Notes under the pieces: generated by a model
Seen by the model: only the letters and a program-made list of their open reading frames with translations
Database searches by the model: none
Told to the model about the DNA's origin: nothing
Program-made: the position numbers and the translations under genes
Source of the DNA: Suillus spraguei
Taxonomy: Eukaryota; Basidiomycota; Agaricomycetes; Boletales; Suillaceae
Direction: 5' to 3'
Assembly (NCBI GenBank): GCA_016800925.1
Contig: JABCPU010000049.1
Coordinates: 205,351-269,350, forward strand
Length of the DNA: 64,000 nt
Shown: positions 33,184 to 45,077 of the stretch, one piece after another
Numbering within the stretch: position 1 is the first letter of the stretch
Layout: each line of letters begins with the position of its first letter

Positions 33184-35421
33184 CTAGATAAGTCGACCAC
33201 TCGACCAGCCTTGATATGTAGGTGTTTGCTTGATCCAACTAATCAGTTCATCCCGCCGCACCTTCATACCTTGATCTGCCGACTGAACTTTTGTCTTCTT
33301 CCCATCCACGAATTCCCACTTTTGCTCTTTAACAGTCACCAAACCTTCCTTGAGCTCATCACCGCCCAAAATCACAGCAAAAGGAACTTCATCCTTTTCA
33401 CCAGCCATGAACTGCGCAGTGAGCTTCGGCTTCCTCTTTGCGAGGAAGTCAGTCTGAAAAAATGAGTTAATACGTGAATTGAAAAACGACAATTCGACTA
33501 ACCTTTATGCCTGCTTCCCTGAGTTCCTGCACGAGTGTAATCCGCTCTTCCAACAAGCCATCACCAGCAGCCAACACGTATACCATCGTCTCCTTACTCC
33601 GCATCCCCTTTTCAACCCACTTCGGCCACACAATTGCAAAGATACGGTCAAGACCAATACTAACCCCAATACACGGGAGCCCTGGTGCCTTCTTCCCTTC
33701 AGCAGCGGCAGCGGCAGTGAACATACCGACCAGATTATCGTACCGGCCACCAGCGGCGATGGACCCGACACCAACCTGCGATTCGTCCACTTCATCCTCT
33801 TCGTTATCATCGACTTTGGCTTTTTTCGAGGGTTTCGGTTTTGGGGGGGCTGGGGCTGGGGACTCTGTTGCATTTGAGGAAAGAGCTGGTGGTGCTGATG
33901 CTTCGACGATCGCTTCGTAGATGATGCCTGTATAATAGTCTAGACCACGGGCGAGAGACATATCGAACGAGATCTATGCATACATGAATATATATCATGT
34001 TCTGATTCACGGAAGCGAGCTTACTTTGTCGAGCACTTTGTAAGCTCGTAGGAGAGTAAAGAGAATATCCATGTCTGAAATGCCCTGCTTGGCGCTCAGG
34101 TTTGCCATGAGAGTAGCATCCGCTTTCAAAAGATCGAGTAGCGATGGACCACCTGTATAACAAATGAGATGAGATACTTGGCTTTGGATAAAATCCAGGC
34201 TGCCTACCTTTGTGCTTGACATACTCTCCGATCTTATCAGCGACATCTGAAGAAAGGCCTTTCTCTTCTGTCATTTCTTTCTTTACTTCTAGCCAGGGGA
34301 GCTGCACGCAATTAGAACCAGCATTGAAAATGCATCTCTATCGACCAACCTTGTCCAACTTGTCTACAGCAGAGGATATTGATCGAATCTTGTCCTGTGG
34401 CACACCACAAACCTCGAAAATGCCATCAAGGATTTTGCGATGATTTAGCTAAGCCGAAAGGCTCATCAGGATAAATCCAGACCTTGTTTGATCAACCTTA
34501 CCTTGATTGTAAATTCGCCAACATCCAATTTCGTCAAGATAGTGCATAGTAGACTGATAATCTCAGCATCTGGGATCATTGGGTCCCATGCACCTGTAAT
34601 ATCCAAATCCTGCGACAAATTATACGAAATACCACAGGGAAAGTGAGAAAACGCGTACTGCCTGTGAGAACTCGCGCATTCGGCCTTTTGACATCACAGG
34701 GTTGTCTCTCCTATAGACCTTGCCGACTTGCCAAATCTTCGCTTGGACAGTAGCACCAGCCATAGCTAGATACCGTGCCAAGGGAACAGTGTGATCGTAC
34801 CGAAGAGCAAGTTGCTCGCCCCCCTGGTCCATCAAGTCAAAAATGAGTTTCTGGTCCTCGCCGTACTTTCCGGCAAGCACGTCCTTGCGTTCAAATACAG
34901 GTGTGTCGAGGGCGCTCCCACCATAGGACGTAAATACATCCTTAACGATACGCTCAACATGCTCCCGGCAAAACATCTCCGCTGCGCCGTAATCGCGTGT
35001 GCCCTATGCAGCCTACTTGAGTACCATTCAGAAGTGTATGATCGCAGTGCGCACTCGAACACACCTTTGCAGTTTTGAGGAGTAGTCGTTCCTTCTTCTT
35101 CCCGGCATCCTTGCTCCCACCTGCGCTATTCATCGCAGCCATTGATTTCTTCAATTCGCCAAGTCTCTTCTTGGCAGCGTCTATACTGGCCGCATCGGCA
35201 TTTTGTAGTCGGAGATCGTTCAGTGCACCTGTTGCCTGTGTAATTTCAGCAGTGAGCGAATCTGAGACTTCAGTTGTCATTGTACGCGTCCCGATGGATT
35301 TTGGTATCAGAGTGCAAAAGTTGGTGGTCAATCGATATGATCTACAGAAAGCACGACTAGAGAACATAGAAAAGATAAATATAAGATTAGGCGTGACTCG
35401 AACAAGACCCGGAAACTCCAT
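33184..35421 (-). CDS. HTS1: Histidyl-tRNA synthetase, probably dual-targeted
   Basis: Class II synthetase charging tRNA-His. Exon 1 has three in-frame ATGs: 35,421 (MEFPGLVRV), 35,367 ([17 protein letters not shown], an Arg/Ser-rich mitochondrial-type leader) and 35,280 ([13 protein letters not shown]). A WHEP-like helical segment follows ([25 protein letters not shown]). After an intron: [20 protein letters not shown]; motif 2 region [26 protein letters not shown]; then [18 protein letters not shown], the histidine signatures ARGLDYYTG and GGRYDNLVG, and [11 protein letters not shown] (motif 3). The anticodon-binding domain ends [13 protein letters not shown] charged insert ([20 protein letters not shown]) sits between HisA and HisB, as in other fungi. 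All introns are short and in frame. The three-start layout resembles yeast HTS1, where one gene makes cytosolic and mitochondrial enzymes; the dual use here is inferred. Confidence 0.93.
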
Positions 35422-36360
35422 CTAACCTAGAGTTACTTTCGGGGTACGAGTCACTAGTCAGGTCATCATGATGAACACGGCTTCAACTTAAACTTGTTTC
35501 CTGTCAGCATTATTGCTAGCATGAGAGAGACGAGGTGACGGCGAACATCCCTCGTGCCTGTTCCCTAATATTTACTAGACAAACTCGCACCCACGACAGG
35601 TATTGCACCACTCCTACGTAATGAAATACTAACACTAACTTAATAGTGCAGGAGACCTTTTCTACCACCGTCTAGGATTCCCAGGTGAGGGTTAGTTTGG
35701 TGATCCAAGTCGCATATGTCAATATTTCGGGTGTCACGGTGACATTTGCGACTAGATATACCTAGGGTGAGCTGCTGCGTACGCAAGTCACGTCAGAGCA
35801 ATGAACTCCGAGTCTTAGTACACGTACAGTGTCTTTTGAGGTCTTTGAGTAAGTCACTGCCTTCAACACGCTACATGGATATAAAGTTGAAGATTTGCTA
35901 GGGCCTGGGCATTCGATACGATAGCTGTCAAGCTCACCATATGATGTTCAGTTATTACTCATTGAATTTTCTTGCGCAGTTTGTCTTGTGTATCCCGCGT
36001 ATATACAGTGCTAATATTCATTCGTTTGATGGGCATGATGCACTCCGAATACAACCTCACAGTTTAAAACGCACACCAATTCGAGCACAGCAGTAAGGAA
36101 GATACCTCACACCAGATACCTTGTGCCTGTCCTACCATTTTCTGGGCGACCCTCGTGCATCCCTGGTGACAATGTCAATCGCGGTGACTGGAGTCTCAGT
36201 GTTCTCTCGTCACCTTTCTGTCATTCACCCTACATATATACGTCATTGTCACTGTCAGTCAAGGCGGAATGCTGCTGTCTCTGTGCATAAAAACACAGCT
36301 CTTCTATCTTAGCATCGAACTGTTGTCAAATTTGTCCTGCTGGGATATTGTTCGGTGCTC
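35422..36360. other. Intergenic, divergent promoters
   Basis: It lies between the minus-strand synthetase and the plus-strand DUF6533 gene. No gene seen. Confidence 0.5.
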
Positions 36361-37971
36361 ATGGCTCCATCTCCTGAATTTATGCAAGACCTCTGGGTAC
36401 GGAGGTAAGTCTAAGTCTACCTATCGTGCAACACCCTGGTCTTCTTACCCAATGGCCTAGAATATTATCTACAACTGGTCATACGTTGCTTGTCTACGAC
36501 TATCTTTTAACTCTTAAAGATGAAGTGAGTGAGTGAGTTCATATACATGCTGTTGAATATATACCCTTGGTTGCAGGTTTATTACATCTGGAACCGCCCC
36601 TGGACAGTCGTGAAAGTTCTGTTCCTCATCAACCGGTATGGAAATCTTATTGGGCAGACATTTATCCGGTTGGAAGAGGCTGGTCTCCTCTCGCATGGTT
36701 CTCAAGTGGTATGTTGCAGTTTTGCGAGTAGACATCCGTTGAGCGATGTGTTCGGACATACTAGTTCTGCAACCGCTTCACATTGTCCACCTCTTGTTTT
36801 ATGTTTCTGTCTATGGAGTCGATTCATAGTGCGTCTTCTTATTGCCAATAGCTCCATTGTTGAATGATCTTACTTAGTAATTGTTCTCGTGCGCACGTGG
36901 GCCATCTGGGGAACCCAGAAGCGCATGGCAAGTATCCTCATCTGGAGTTACGTGTTCTACGTCCTTGTGCTAATAGGCACAGCGGCGTACAATGCAACCA
37001 CCAATCACAGTAGGCCACCTCGCCGCTTTTCATTTTGTTGTTTGCAAAATGATTGCTTTCTGGTAGCTCAGTTTTCACAGCTCGACGTGACCAATATTTG
37101 CGTCAGGGCAATATCAAGTATGTGAATGTTATTTCGTTCCTCCTGCCTCCTAATAGTCCGTTACCTCAAAGGTCATGTGGTTAGTTGATAACCATATATT
37201 TGATGAACATCTCGTTGACGGTATCACAACGCTAGTGGTTGATTTGTCTCGGAAGGTGAATATTCTGTTTCTGTGTTCATCATGCATCCTGAAGACCATC
37301 AAGCTTCTTTCTCGATACATTACTCTTTGCCTTGACAATGCGAAGTCTCTGGATATACTCCATGAGATTTCAAACTCTCCACCATTCTAATCTCCTCTAT
37401 ATACTCGTTCGAGACAGTGAGCATTTTCTCTGGAGACTTTCATCTGAAACTAATTACAATTACATAGCAATCATATTTTTCATCGTGAGTAAGGAAACTG
37501 CATAACTTCACACATTACTAACGACAAGAAAAGGTTAGTATGTTAAGTAATGCATTACGCATGACGGTCTTGTGAGGTTTACACAACTCTTAACTCGTTC
37601 CATATACTTATGATGTTTAGGACTGCATACTCGGACGTTAGTCTCCCTGGTTCATAACCAACTATTTTCCTTCTCGACTAACACGAAACAATTCACAGAA
37701 TCCAAAAAATTTCATTGCTAAAGCGTGCGTCAGGTGTTGTGTTACTCATATGGAATCTCGTCATTCAATAATTTTGGTATATAGGTTTGCGACTCCATTA
37801 CTTTCAGTAGCCGGTCAGCGCCTGGTGTTGAACCTGCAAGACTTGAGGTGGCGTACCTGTACGCCCCACGATCTCAGCTGTGAGGTGGACCGGCAACTCG
37901 AAGTATTCGCTGCAGCAGACCCTCCAAGCCGAGACGATATGGGTCACCCGAAAGTGGGCAAACATAGGTGA
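36361..37971 (+). CDS. DUF6533-type fungal membrane protein
   Basis: Multi-pass membrane protein of unknown function, abundant in Agaricomycetes. ATG 36,361 (MAPSPEFMQDLWVRR) in exon 36,361-36,404; exon 36,461-36,524 gives LSTTGHTLLVYDYLLTLKDE; exon 36,577-36,708 gives VYYIWNRPWTVVKVLFLINR YGNLIGQTFIRLEEAGLLSH. The Y-D-Y-L-L-T-L..E..YIW..PW.......NRY pattern is the DUF6533 signature. Later exons: FCNRFTLSTSCFMFLSMESI, VLVRTWAIWGTQKRMASILI, FSQLDVTNICVRAI, LLYILVRDSEHFLW, and a C-terminal cytosolic segment SVAGQRLVLNLQDLRWRTCT, SCEVDRQLEVFAAADPPSRD ending at 37,971. I could not place every exon between 37,120 and 37,780, so partial decay there is possible. Convergent with the phosphotransferase. 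Confidence 0.75.
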
Positions 37972-38396
37972 ATATGAATCAATTTGAATTTTTATTGGTA
38001 ATTAAACATGTTATAGGATGTTGTCCTGCATGAAAAGGAAAGGCTGCCCACATACCATAGTATATGTATGGTTTGTATGCGTCATTGATTATATTATTAT
38101 CCGCCTCCGTGATCGCCTTACCCCAATTTTTCTTTGCATTCCCGCTGTGCTCTGTAGCCACCGGAAATGTGCTTGTACATAAATACGATAGTCAAGGACA
38201 GACCCCGTATTACTTACTTTACATGCCAGTTCATTGTGCCTGAACTACTGTGCTAGTATTCTTCATAGTTGTCTAAGTTGTATTCAAGTAATGGTATTTG
38301 GTGGACAAGGTAATAGTAAATCTAGAGCGCATAGTTTCGCGCTTCCGGTAGACGAGAAACTCGATAAATATGCTGTCCAATTTTTGACCACTCACG

Positions 38397-40191
38397 TCAA
38401 AGCCTTTTCACATACCCATCATGCTGGATATCACGCGTCTCCCTCCACACGCCCTCCCCGTCCTTCTTGCGCACAGTAAAACAAGCGATACCAAGAAACT
38501 CAGTGATATCCCTAATGACTAGCGCGCAGAAACGCGCGTAAGTGATGAATGAAATTGCGAGCGTCAGGTAGATGAACATCGCCGTTCGCTTTGGAGTTGA
38601 CTGTATTAGTGACGGGCTATTCCCGAATGAGCTTCTTCCGCATCAGTGCACTGATCATCGTGCTCACCTGCCAAATAGGAACGGGAGCTGGGCATCGACC
38701 ACCCCGATAACACTCCATAGCCACATGCTGTGCCACAGGGGAAACGGCGCACGTGTAATATGGCTCAAGATCATCCTTCCTACTTGATGAGCAAACTGTA
38801 GGCCCCATGCACAAAGAAACGGCAGGAAGAGTGGTGAGTGAATGATGGCGGAATCATGGTGAGAGGGGCTCAGCAACCAAAAATCTGGAAGGTTGCTGAA
38901 ACAACGAAGGGCAAGAGGTAGACGAGGGGTTTGAGACTCGACTTCCCGTCAGATTTGGTTGCTTTGATGACGTTGCGGTAGCTGAGGAAGCGTTAATATA
39001 TGCGCGCGATGACTATCGGTGCATTCACCTTGAAACAATATTGAAAGCCAGAGCAAAGGCAGCAAAAACCATGAAAGACTCGTTGAGACCGATGTTAGGA
39101 ACGTTCTGAACAACTTGGGGTATTCTATCTAGATGGGTGAAAGTCAATATTTTCGTGTCCCAGAATGTAGGGCCTGTGAATCGTAATGCGAGTGAGATGC
39201 AAGGTTTTGTTAAAAAAATTATCTCACCAAATATTCCCGTTATGACATAAATAATTACGATCATTAATATACCCTCTACAGGACCTGAAAAAGGACCAAG
39301 GTATAATGTTCCTGCGTTGCAAGTCAATCGATGAACGTGACTAGTACATGGCACTAGACGTACCAGTGTGATACTCTTCCCATGTGGTCAAGTAGAAGTT
39401 AGCAAGGGTGGCTATTTGTGATGCAACAGTCCACCATGATCGGCCAAGATTGAGCGCACGCGACGCAAGAACGACCTCAAGCTGGAAAAGTACATAGGAT
39501 GAGGCCAGAACCACGACTTGAAGTAAAGGCAGCATACTGTAGTGTTAAGCGCGTCGCAACCTATGAAAAAAAGGTTAGATATGTATGCGCATCAGGAAAC
39601 GCGCACGCAGACCATGATCAAACATTTCTCCCAAAGGACCAGCCATTCCCGTTCTCCGTGCCTGCTTCCTGCACTTGGATAAGCATGGATATAGACCGGT
39701 GGTAAGGTATCTACTCACCCGTCTACTGCGTCTAGACTTTGGTACATGAACAACCCAATCGCCCATCTAAGTTTCGAGGGTCAGCGTGACACAAGCTTGA
39801 CACAAACAATAGAATGCGCGCACGTGAAGTAGATCCACTGAGGAGGCCCGGTTGCTCCATCTTTCTCCGTCAAATAAAGTGGGTCGTAATATAGTAGCGT
39901 GATGACATTGAAGGCGACAATACACAGGCCAAGCAAGGTTATCTGAACAAGTTTGACTTGACGCCAAGAACTAAGTGATGATAACATACGGTATTTGGGG
40001 CGATGTTGAGTGGAAAAAGCTTGATGAACCAATTCCAATATGGCGTAAGGAGAAAACGCGAAACCAAAGATCTTATTCTCAAAGTTCAGTATGACAGCAA
40101 ATGAATACATGATGGAACAGTACCCACTCATCTACACCTTTATAGGAATATTTTTGAGGTTTTTGAGTGCTGGCAGTGAGAGGTAACCCAT
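38397..40191 (-). CDS. CPT1: Choline/ethanolamine phosphotransferase (CPT1/EPT1 family)
   Basis: ER membrane enzyme of the Kennedy pathway, transferring phosphocholine or phosphoethanolamine from the CDP form to diacylglycerol. ATG 40,191 (MGYLSLPALKNLK). The next exon SLVSRFLLTPYWNWFIKLFP LNIAPNT is followed by TLLGLCIVAFNVITLLYYDP. The CDP-alcohol phosphatidyltransferase motif is complete across two introns: [23 protein letters not shown] split over exons, with all Asp/Gly/Ala/Arg positions present. Further exons: LEVVLASRALNLGRSWWTVA, WEEYHTG, TLYLGPFSGPVEGILMIVII, FWDTKILTFTHLDRIPQVVQ, LLSPSHHDSAIIHSPLFLPF, HQVGRMILSHITRAPFPLWH and ACFTVRKKDGEGVWRETRDI. Just after NLK one extra A (A5 to A6 near 40,153) is needed to continue as KYSYKGVDE. 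Everything else is intact, so the gene is probably functional and the frameshift a sequence error. Choline versus ethanolamine specificity cannot be judged. Confidence 0.9.
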
Positions 40192-41038
40192 AGAAAATGG
40201 TAACTTCGGGAGATGGTCAAGGTAAATAACGTTGGAAACGTTCAAAATTAAATACGCAGAACGGACATGACCTGGGTATCTCTGCGGTTACGTATGAGAT
40301 GATGCTCCAAAATTTTGTTCCTCTCAAGTGACCTGCACAGCCACCGAATCTCTCAAGAGTTAGTAAGGCAGCCAATCAGCAAATTCGATGACGCGTCTGA
40401 ATAGGAGCAATTTCGGCTGGGATTTCTGCCAGAATGGGTGGCGGTTGCGACTTAGAACGTCCAATGAAACAATTCAACGTATAGAAATGCCCACAATAAT
40501 CTTCCAAAACGGTTATCACTATGCTCAAACCCAACGCGCGAATTCATATTGGAAAGTTGGAAGGATGGGCCTATCTCGGGAAGGAAGTTCATCGTATTGA
40601 TCAGCGAGACAAAGGTAGCGAAGGAGGTTCTGGAGTACTCTTCTCGACCAGTTATTGAATTTAACGCATAGCACTGGGAAGAAGATCAACGTCCAAGGAA
40701 CCTGAGCTACTTGAAATCAACAAGTAGGCCCGGGGCCTCCTTGAGTTGATCGGCTGAGCATTGTCGGAAAGAAAGTAAAATCAGTTGCAGGTGGACATTG
40801 CAACTCCGCGAGTATTGGAGACTTAACTCGAGAGTACAATGGCTTTGCAACTCCGCATCATGCCACCACAACTTGAAGACTGTCCACAGGTGGCTTTGTC
40901 GACAGTGGATCAAGCTATTTTCCACAATACGAATTCAATCCCTATATAAATGCTAGCTCACCGGGACTTCATGTTCTCTTCACTCAGACTTGCGACTTTG
41001 CTCCTCCTTTCACTATACTTGCGACTTTGATCCTCTGA
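40192..41038. other. Intergenic with a duplicated promoter block
   Basis: No gene supported. It contains repeat block 1 (see next entry). A TATA-like CTATATAAATG lies at about 40,941, about 95 bp before the ATG at 41,039. Confidence 0.5.
40671..40824 (+). repeat. Duplicated upstream block, copy 1
   Basis: It shares GCACTGGGA, CGTCCAAGGAAC.TG.GCTAC and ACATT.CAACTCCGCGAGTATTGG with 42,385-42,547, in the same order and orientation. It lies about 215 bp upstream of the unrecognised gene at 41,039. Confidence 0.8.
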
Positions 41039-42176
41039 ATGTCCCCCACTGCTGATACTCGATCTCGTAACGGAGGCATCAACTACGACGAATCGGCTGA
41101 TGCAGCGTTCAAGTGTTCCACAATGGCCGACAGTAGTCCGTGCACAAAGGGTACTACTCTCCGACGCTTCAAGAAAGAAGAAGGTGTAATCTACCGCATT
41201 CCGTCAAGTTCAGATCTAGCAAGCCTTTTCGCATCAGACAAGGGTAAATCCGTCTTGGTGGATCCCCCTACTCTCAAAAGGAGGTCATCTTCACCGTTAA
41301 ACACCTCGATCCGTCCTTTAAAAGCCGCTCGTCGACTTTTGCGCACGTCTGAGACAGTGGCACTCCCCGAGACGACTTGCGAGCATGCAGTCAAGAATTC
41401 CACTTCATCTCTGATAAATTTGCCTTCAAAAAAATTGAGTGCTCGCAAACTGCAACGATCAGCGTCTTCAAGAGTGGAGGATGGTGCCGGAACGGATATC
41501 GCAAGCATTACTTCTCGCATTCTCCAGCGCCTCACTAATCTTCAAGTTCCCTTCGATCTGCACGATGTTGGAGAACCGGCCCAGCCATGTATGCCCTAGA
41601 AGATCTTAACATGAAAGTCCACTGCTTTGAACGCCATGTCACGACATGGGACTCACCTGACAGGTGAGTTAACTAACTACCACATACCAGTGTCCCGTGC
41701 TTAGTGTTTCTAAAATACATAGCGCGTTTTTCATCTTCCCAGCACAACTCTTGATTGCATGTACCTCCACGAATGATTTCGACCCCCTTGTTATTCCGGA
41801 CGTTGCGATTGTCGATCTTGTCTGCACTACGGTGGCGATAAATGGCCCCTACAAGTCCTACCCCCAAATCGCGTTTAGGACGTTTTATGCTGGCGCCACT
41901 ATACGTTACGTGAATGATGTACCTACTCCCAACTTGTTTCGAGGCATTCATATTGGGAATGTCCCCTGGTGTTGTACCATGGACGAGGATGGTAATTTCG
42001 GGTGGTTCATGCGCTTCTGGATTCCAATCCCGTTTGCACTCTTTCAGCGAGCGGAGACAAGGGCTTTCAAGATAGATGCTAAGGTACACTTTAACGAGAA
42101 GGACGGTAAAGACGGGTTTTTAAACGCTTCGAGCGATTTCACGTTGTCGAGGTTGCAGAGGGGTTTGGCGATGTAA
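41039..42176 (+). CDS. Unrecognised protein, two or more exons
   Basis: I do not recognise this gene. ATG 41,039 (MSPTADTRSRNGGINYDESA) opens a basic, serine-rich N-terminal part (TTLRRFKKEEGVIYRIPSSS, TLKRRSSSPLNTSIRPLKAA RRLL) with a helical stretch ITSRILQRLTNLQVPFDLHD. The frame then stops at CMP, but one extra C at about 41,582 (GGCCCAG to GGCCCCAG) continues as PAMYALEDLNMKVHCFERHV to a GTGAGT donor at about 41,666. A second block, about 41,735-42,176, reads DFDPLVIPDVAIVDLVCTTV, YPQIAFRTFYAGATIRYV, GNVPWCCTMDEDGNFGWFMR and ends FTLSRLQRGLAM at TAA. The exact exon join is unresolved. No known catalytic motif is visible. Confidence 0.45.
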
Positions 42177-42384
42177 ATATAGAGTCATATGAATGTCACC
42201 TTGTGTGCTAGCCTTGCTGACCTGGATACCTGTAAAATTTGACATTAGACCCAATTGTCGAGTGTCTGAATGATCGCTGAAGCGCTGAAGCTAGGCACTG
42301 ACTACCCTCACTGCATCATTAGCATGCCTTAAAAGGGACCTTAAAATGTGCTCGCTGGAAATTTCCAACATGATCTAATGCACA

Positions 42385-42547
42385 GCACTGGGAGGCAAGA
42401 CAAACGTCCAAGGAACTTGTGCTACATCCAATCTCAAGGGGGCCGACATGTTGCTGAGTTGGTCATGTCGTAGAAATTCAATGAATGGATCACGGCTCGT
42501 AGGAAATATAAACAAGGACATTACAACTCCGCGAGTATTGGAGACTT
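42385..42547 (+). repeat. Duplicated upstream block, copy 2
   Basis: Partner of 40,671-40,824. It ends about 15 bp before the F-box gene ATG at 42,562, so it is effectively its 5' leader. Confidence 0.8.
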
Positions 42548-42561
42548 GGACCTCATCAACG

Positions 42562-44763
42562 ATGCTGCACGAACTGCCCACAGAGATCGCTCTCTACATA
42601 GCATCCTATCTCTCAATACAATCTCTCCGCAACCTTTCACTCGTGTCCATAAAATGGAACAGTCTTATCACAGATAATGCCCAGACAGTATACCGCAACG
42701 CAGCCATCTCACATCGTTTCGTTCTCCATGCCGATCTTCAGGCTGATTCCTCTGATCGAAACCCAGATACGAAGAAAACAGACTGGTTGAAACTCTGTCT
42801 GTGCTTCTCCAAGTGCAGCTGATACCTTTTGACCATCTCTGCTAGGTCAACGACAATTGCAGATCGAGAGGGGTTGGCGAGGCAAGGCTCCGTCCATCGC
42901 GAAAGAGCTGAATTCCACCGGAAAATTCGTGCATCGAATCAAGGTTGACCAGAAGGAGAAATTCGTGATGGTCACCCGCCACACTGGAGGCCTCTCCGTG
43001 ACCGATTATGAGACTGATCGCGTGCTTTGGGCGACAGTAAGTCGTCTGATATCCATCCACCCCATCCTAAACCGAAACCGTTCCGACAAAACAGGGCGCA
43101 GATGATTATGCTCATTGCGAATACGACCATGGATACATCATCTTCAATCGTCACGACAATAGCAAGGAAGTATGGCGCTGCGCGTGCGACTTTCAAGACT
43201 CCGAGATCCCAGAGGACTTCAAACCTGACGAGACCATGATTACAGCATCGCGCGATGCCGCTCAACGTTATGCCTCCCCAACAAATCGTGGCCATTTCAG
43301 ACCGTGGGCTCTCCTCTTCACGCCAGAGTCCACTCGTGCATTCCGCTTCTCGTACCCAACGCTCCTTTCAGCTGCCGCGAATCAGGCTTATCTGTGGGAC
43401 GTGCCGACTTCTTGTCTTATTGAAACCATCAGCAACTTACAGGCGCCTAATCAAGATGGGGCGCTAGGACCCCTCAACTATGTCGAAGTCAATGACCAAT
43501 ACGCTTTCTTCTGCGGGTCCAATCAACTACGCATATTTGCAAGAGGTGGTGGTGCCTTGGTCTATCACCTATGCGTGAGAGATTTGCAGCTCGTCAACTG
43601 GGATGTTCTTCCAGATAGCAGCGATGAACCCTGCCCTTCTTCACTGCTCGAGCCCCAACGACTTCACGAGGCATACCACGTCTCTTCCACATCTCAGAGC
43701 GACTTTGTTGCGGGTAAGTTCTGTACGTTGATCTCTATCATCTACTCACTGAATGTGCAGCCCATGTATCCTCATCGGGCAAGAATATCGCGGTCCTCAC
43801 TGCATCAGGGATTTTTATTTGGATCCCGGGTTTTGAACGACTCTTCCATCGCGAGGCCACGCTTAACGACGTAGCTACCCTCCTCAATTTCAATGCCTCC
43901 CGCGACAACATTCGAAATATCTCTGTCTATCTAGCCCTAGGAGAATCAAACGAAAAAGCTGCGATTGCAACCGTAAGTCTCCTTTTCCATATATGGGTTT
44001 TTCAGTGCTAAGGTCGTCACAGCGCAAAGGTTTGTTTATCGTATCCCTAGACCCCGAAACCAGCAAGTTAACTGCGGAGGCGCCTCCCCGCCCTGGCCTA
44101 TCCGTCTGCCGGGTAGCGAAATACGACCACAGCCGACATCTATCCTTCATATCGTGTCTGCAAATGACAGACACCGGCCTCTTTTTCAACTGGTACCCAT
44201 CCTCGGAGCAAAACAGGCCCCCTCAATCTGCACGGCGCATGATGGTGATCCCACCTCCACCTCAGCATGGGAATATCCAGGTGCCCATTCAGATCATGCC
44301 TTCGCCTCAAGCTCAGCATGCGAACCAGGTTCAGGCACCTGTTCAAGCTGTACCGGCTGTTGGCGTGGAGGGGCAGAGTGATTCTCTTCCTGGGCTTGAG
44401 CTTATCGAGTCCAGCGATGATGATGAGCTAGGGGAAGATGTAGCTCCTGATCCACCTTCCCCCCTTAACATCGAGGAAGCTGGTCCGCCTCCACTGGTCG
44501 AAACACACGAAGGGGAAGAAGAGGATGGGAGGGACGAGGTTGGTGAAGGGGATCTCGTAGTGGACGAAGACGCGGATGATTCTGAGATGGAAGTGGACGA
44601 TGAGATGATTGATTTTCAATTCGGTGGTGATGGTAAGCGCTTGTGTCGATGGAAGGTTCTTGATCTGATGCTTTGTTCTTTTGATGCAGGTTTTATGCAG
44701 GTCATCGTGAATGATTGGTTCCTTCCTATTAACTCAAGTATGGTGCATTACATACATATTTGA
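42562..44763 (+). CDS. F-box protein
   Basis: Likely substrate adaptor of an SCF ubiquitin ligase. ATG 42,562 (MLHELPTEIALYIASYLSIQ). The F-box spans residues about 3-45 (LPTEIALYIASYL..SLRNLSLVSIKWNSLI). Exon 1 ends in WLKLC via a GTCTGT donor; exon 2 begins QRQLQIERGWRGKAPSIAKE. Further exons contain beta-rich repeats typical of F-box/WD-like propellers (FVHRIKVDQKEKFVMVTRHT, YGHYIIFNRHDNS-like, AANQAYLWDVPTSCLIETIS, YAFFCGSNQLRIFARGGG, GKNIAVLTASGIFIWIPGFE, LSVCRVAKYDHSRHLSFISC). Next come a proline/glutamine-rich linker and a long acidic tail (ESSDDDELGEDV, EGEEEDGRDEVGEGD, DEDADDSEMEVDDEM). The last exon GFMQVIVNDWFLPINSS ends at TGA 44,761-44,763. Introns are short GT-AG and in frame. 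The target is unknown. Confidence 0.85.
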
Positions 44764-45077
44764 TTTGTCGTTTTGTCAAAATTTGTTTGTGAATGTATTT
44801 CTACAGAATGCAAGGTACTTTGTAGTTGAATTAACTTGCACTTCCGGATCAGGCACTCGAATAATGAGTTTAGGGCAAGCGAAGTCCACCGGCTCAATGC
44901 CCGAAGGACTCGCAAACATAAATTTTAGTACCGAGAAAACGGCTCAAAGTAACACTAATGTACAGGATTTCGGAATGACTGAAAGCAGAGAGAAACAAAC
45001 GGAAAAATAAACGATTAAGACTCGGGAAAACCGCTATTGGGCTATATATATATATATATATTTAAAAATAAGGATCT
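44764..45077. other. Boundary to the transposon region
   Basis: No gene. A (TA)n run of about 20 bp occurs at 45,042-45,061 and marks the shift from genes to repeats. Confidence 0.5.

Noticed and set aside
33807..34307. 166-codon minus-strand ORF in another frame of the HARS gene
   Set aside because: It runs through HARS introns and exons out of frame; the HARS frame carries the family motifs.
45042..45061. (TA)n run as an origin or regulatory element
   Set aside because: A simple dinucleotide microsatellite; nothing else supports a function.
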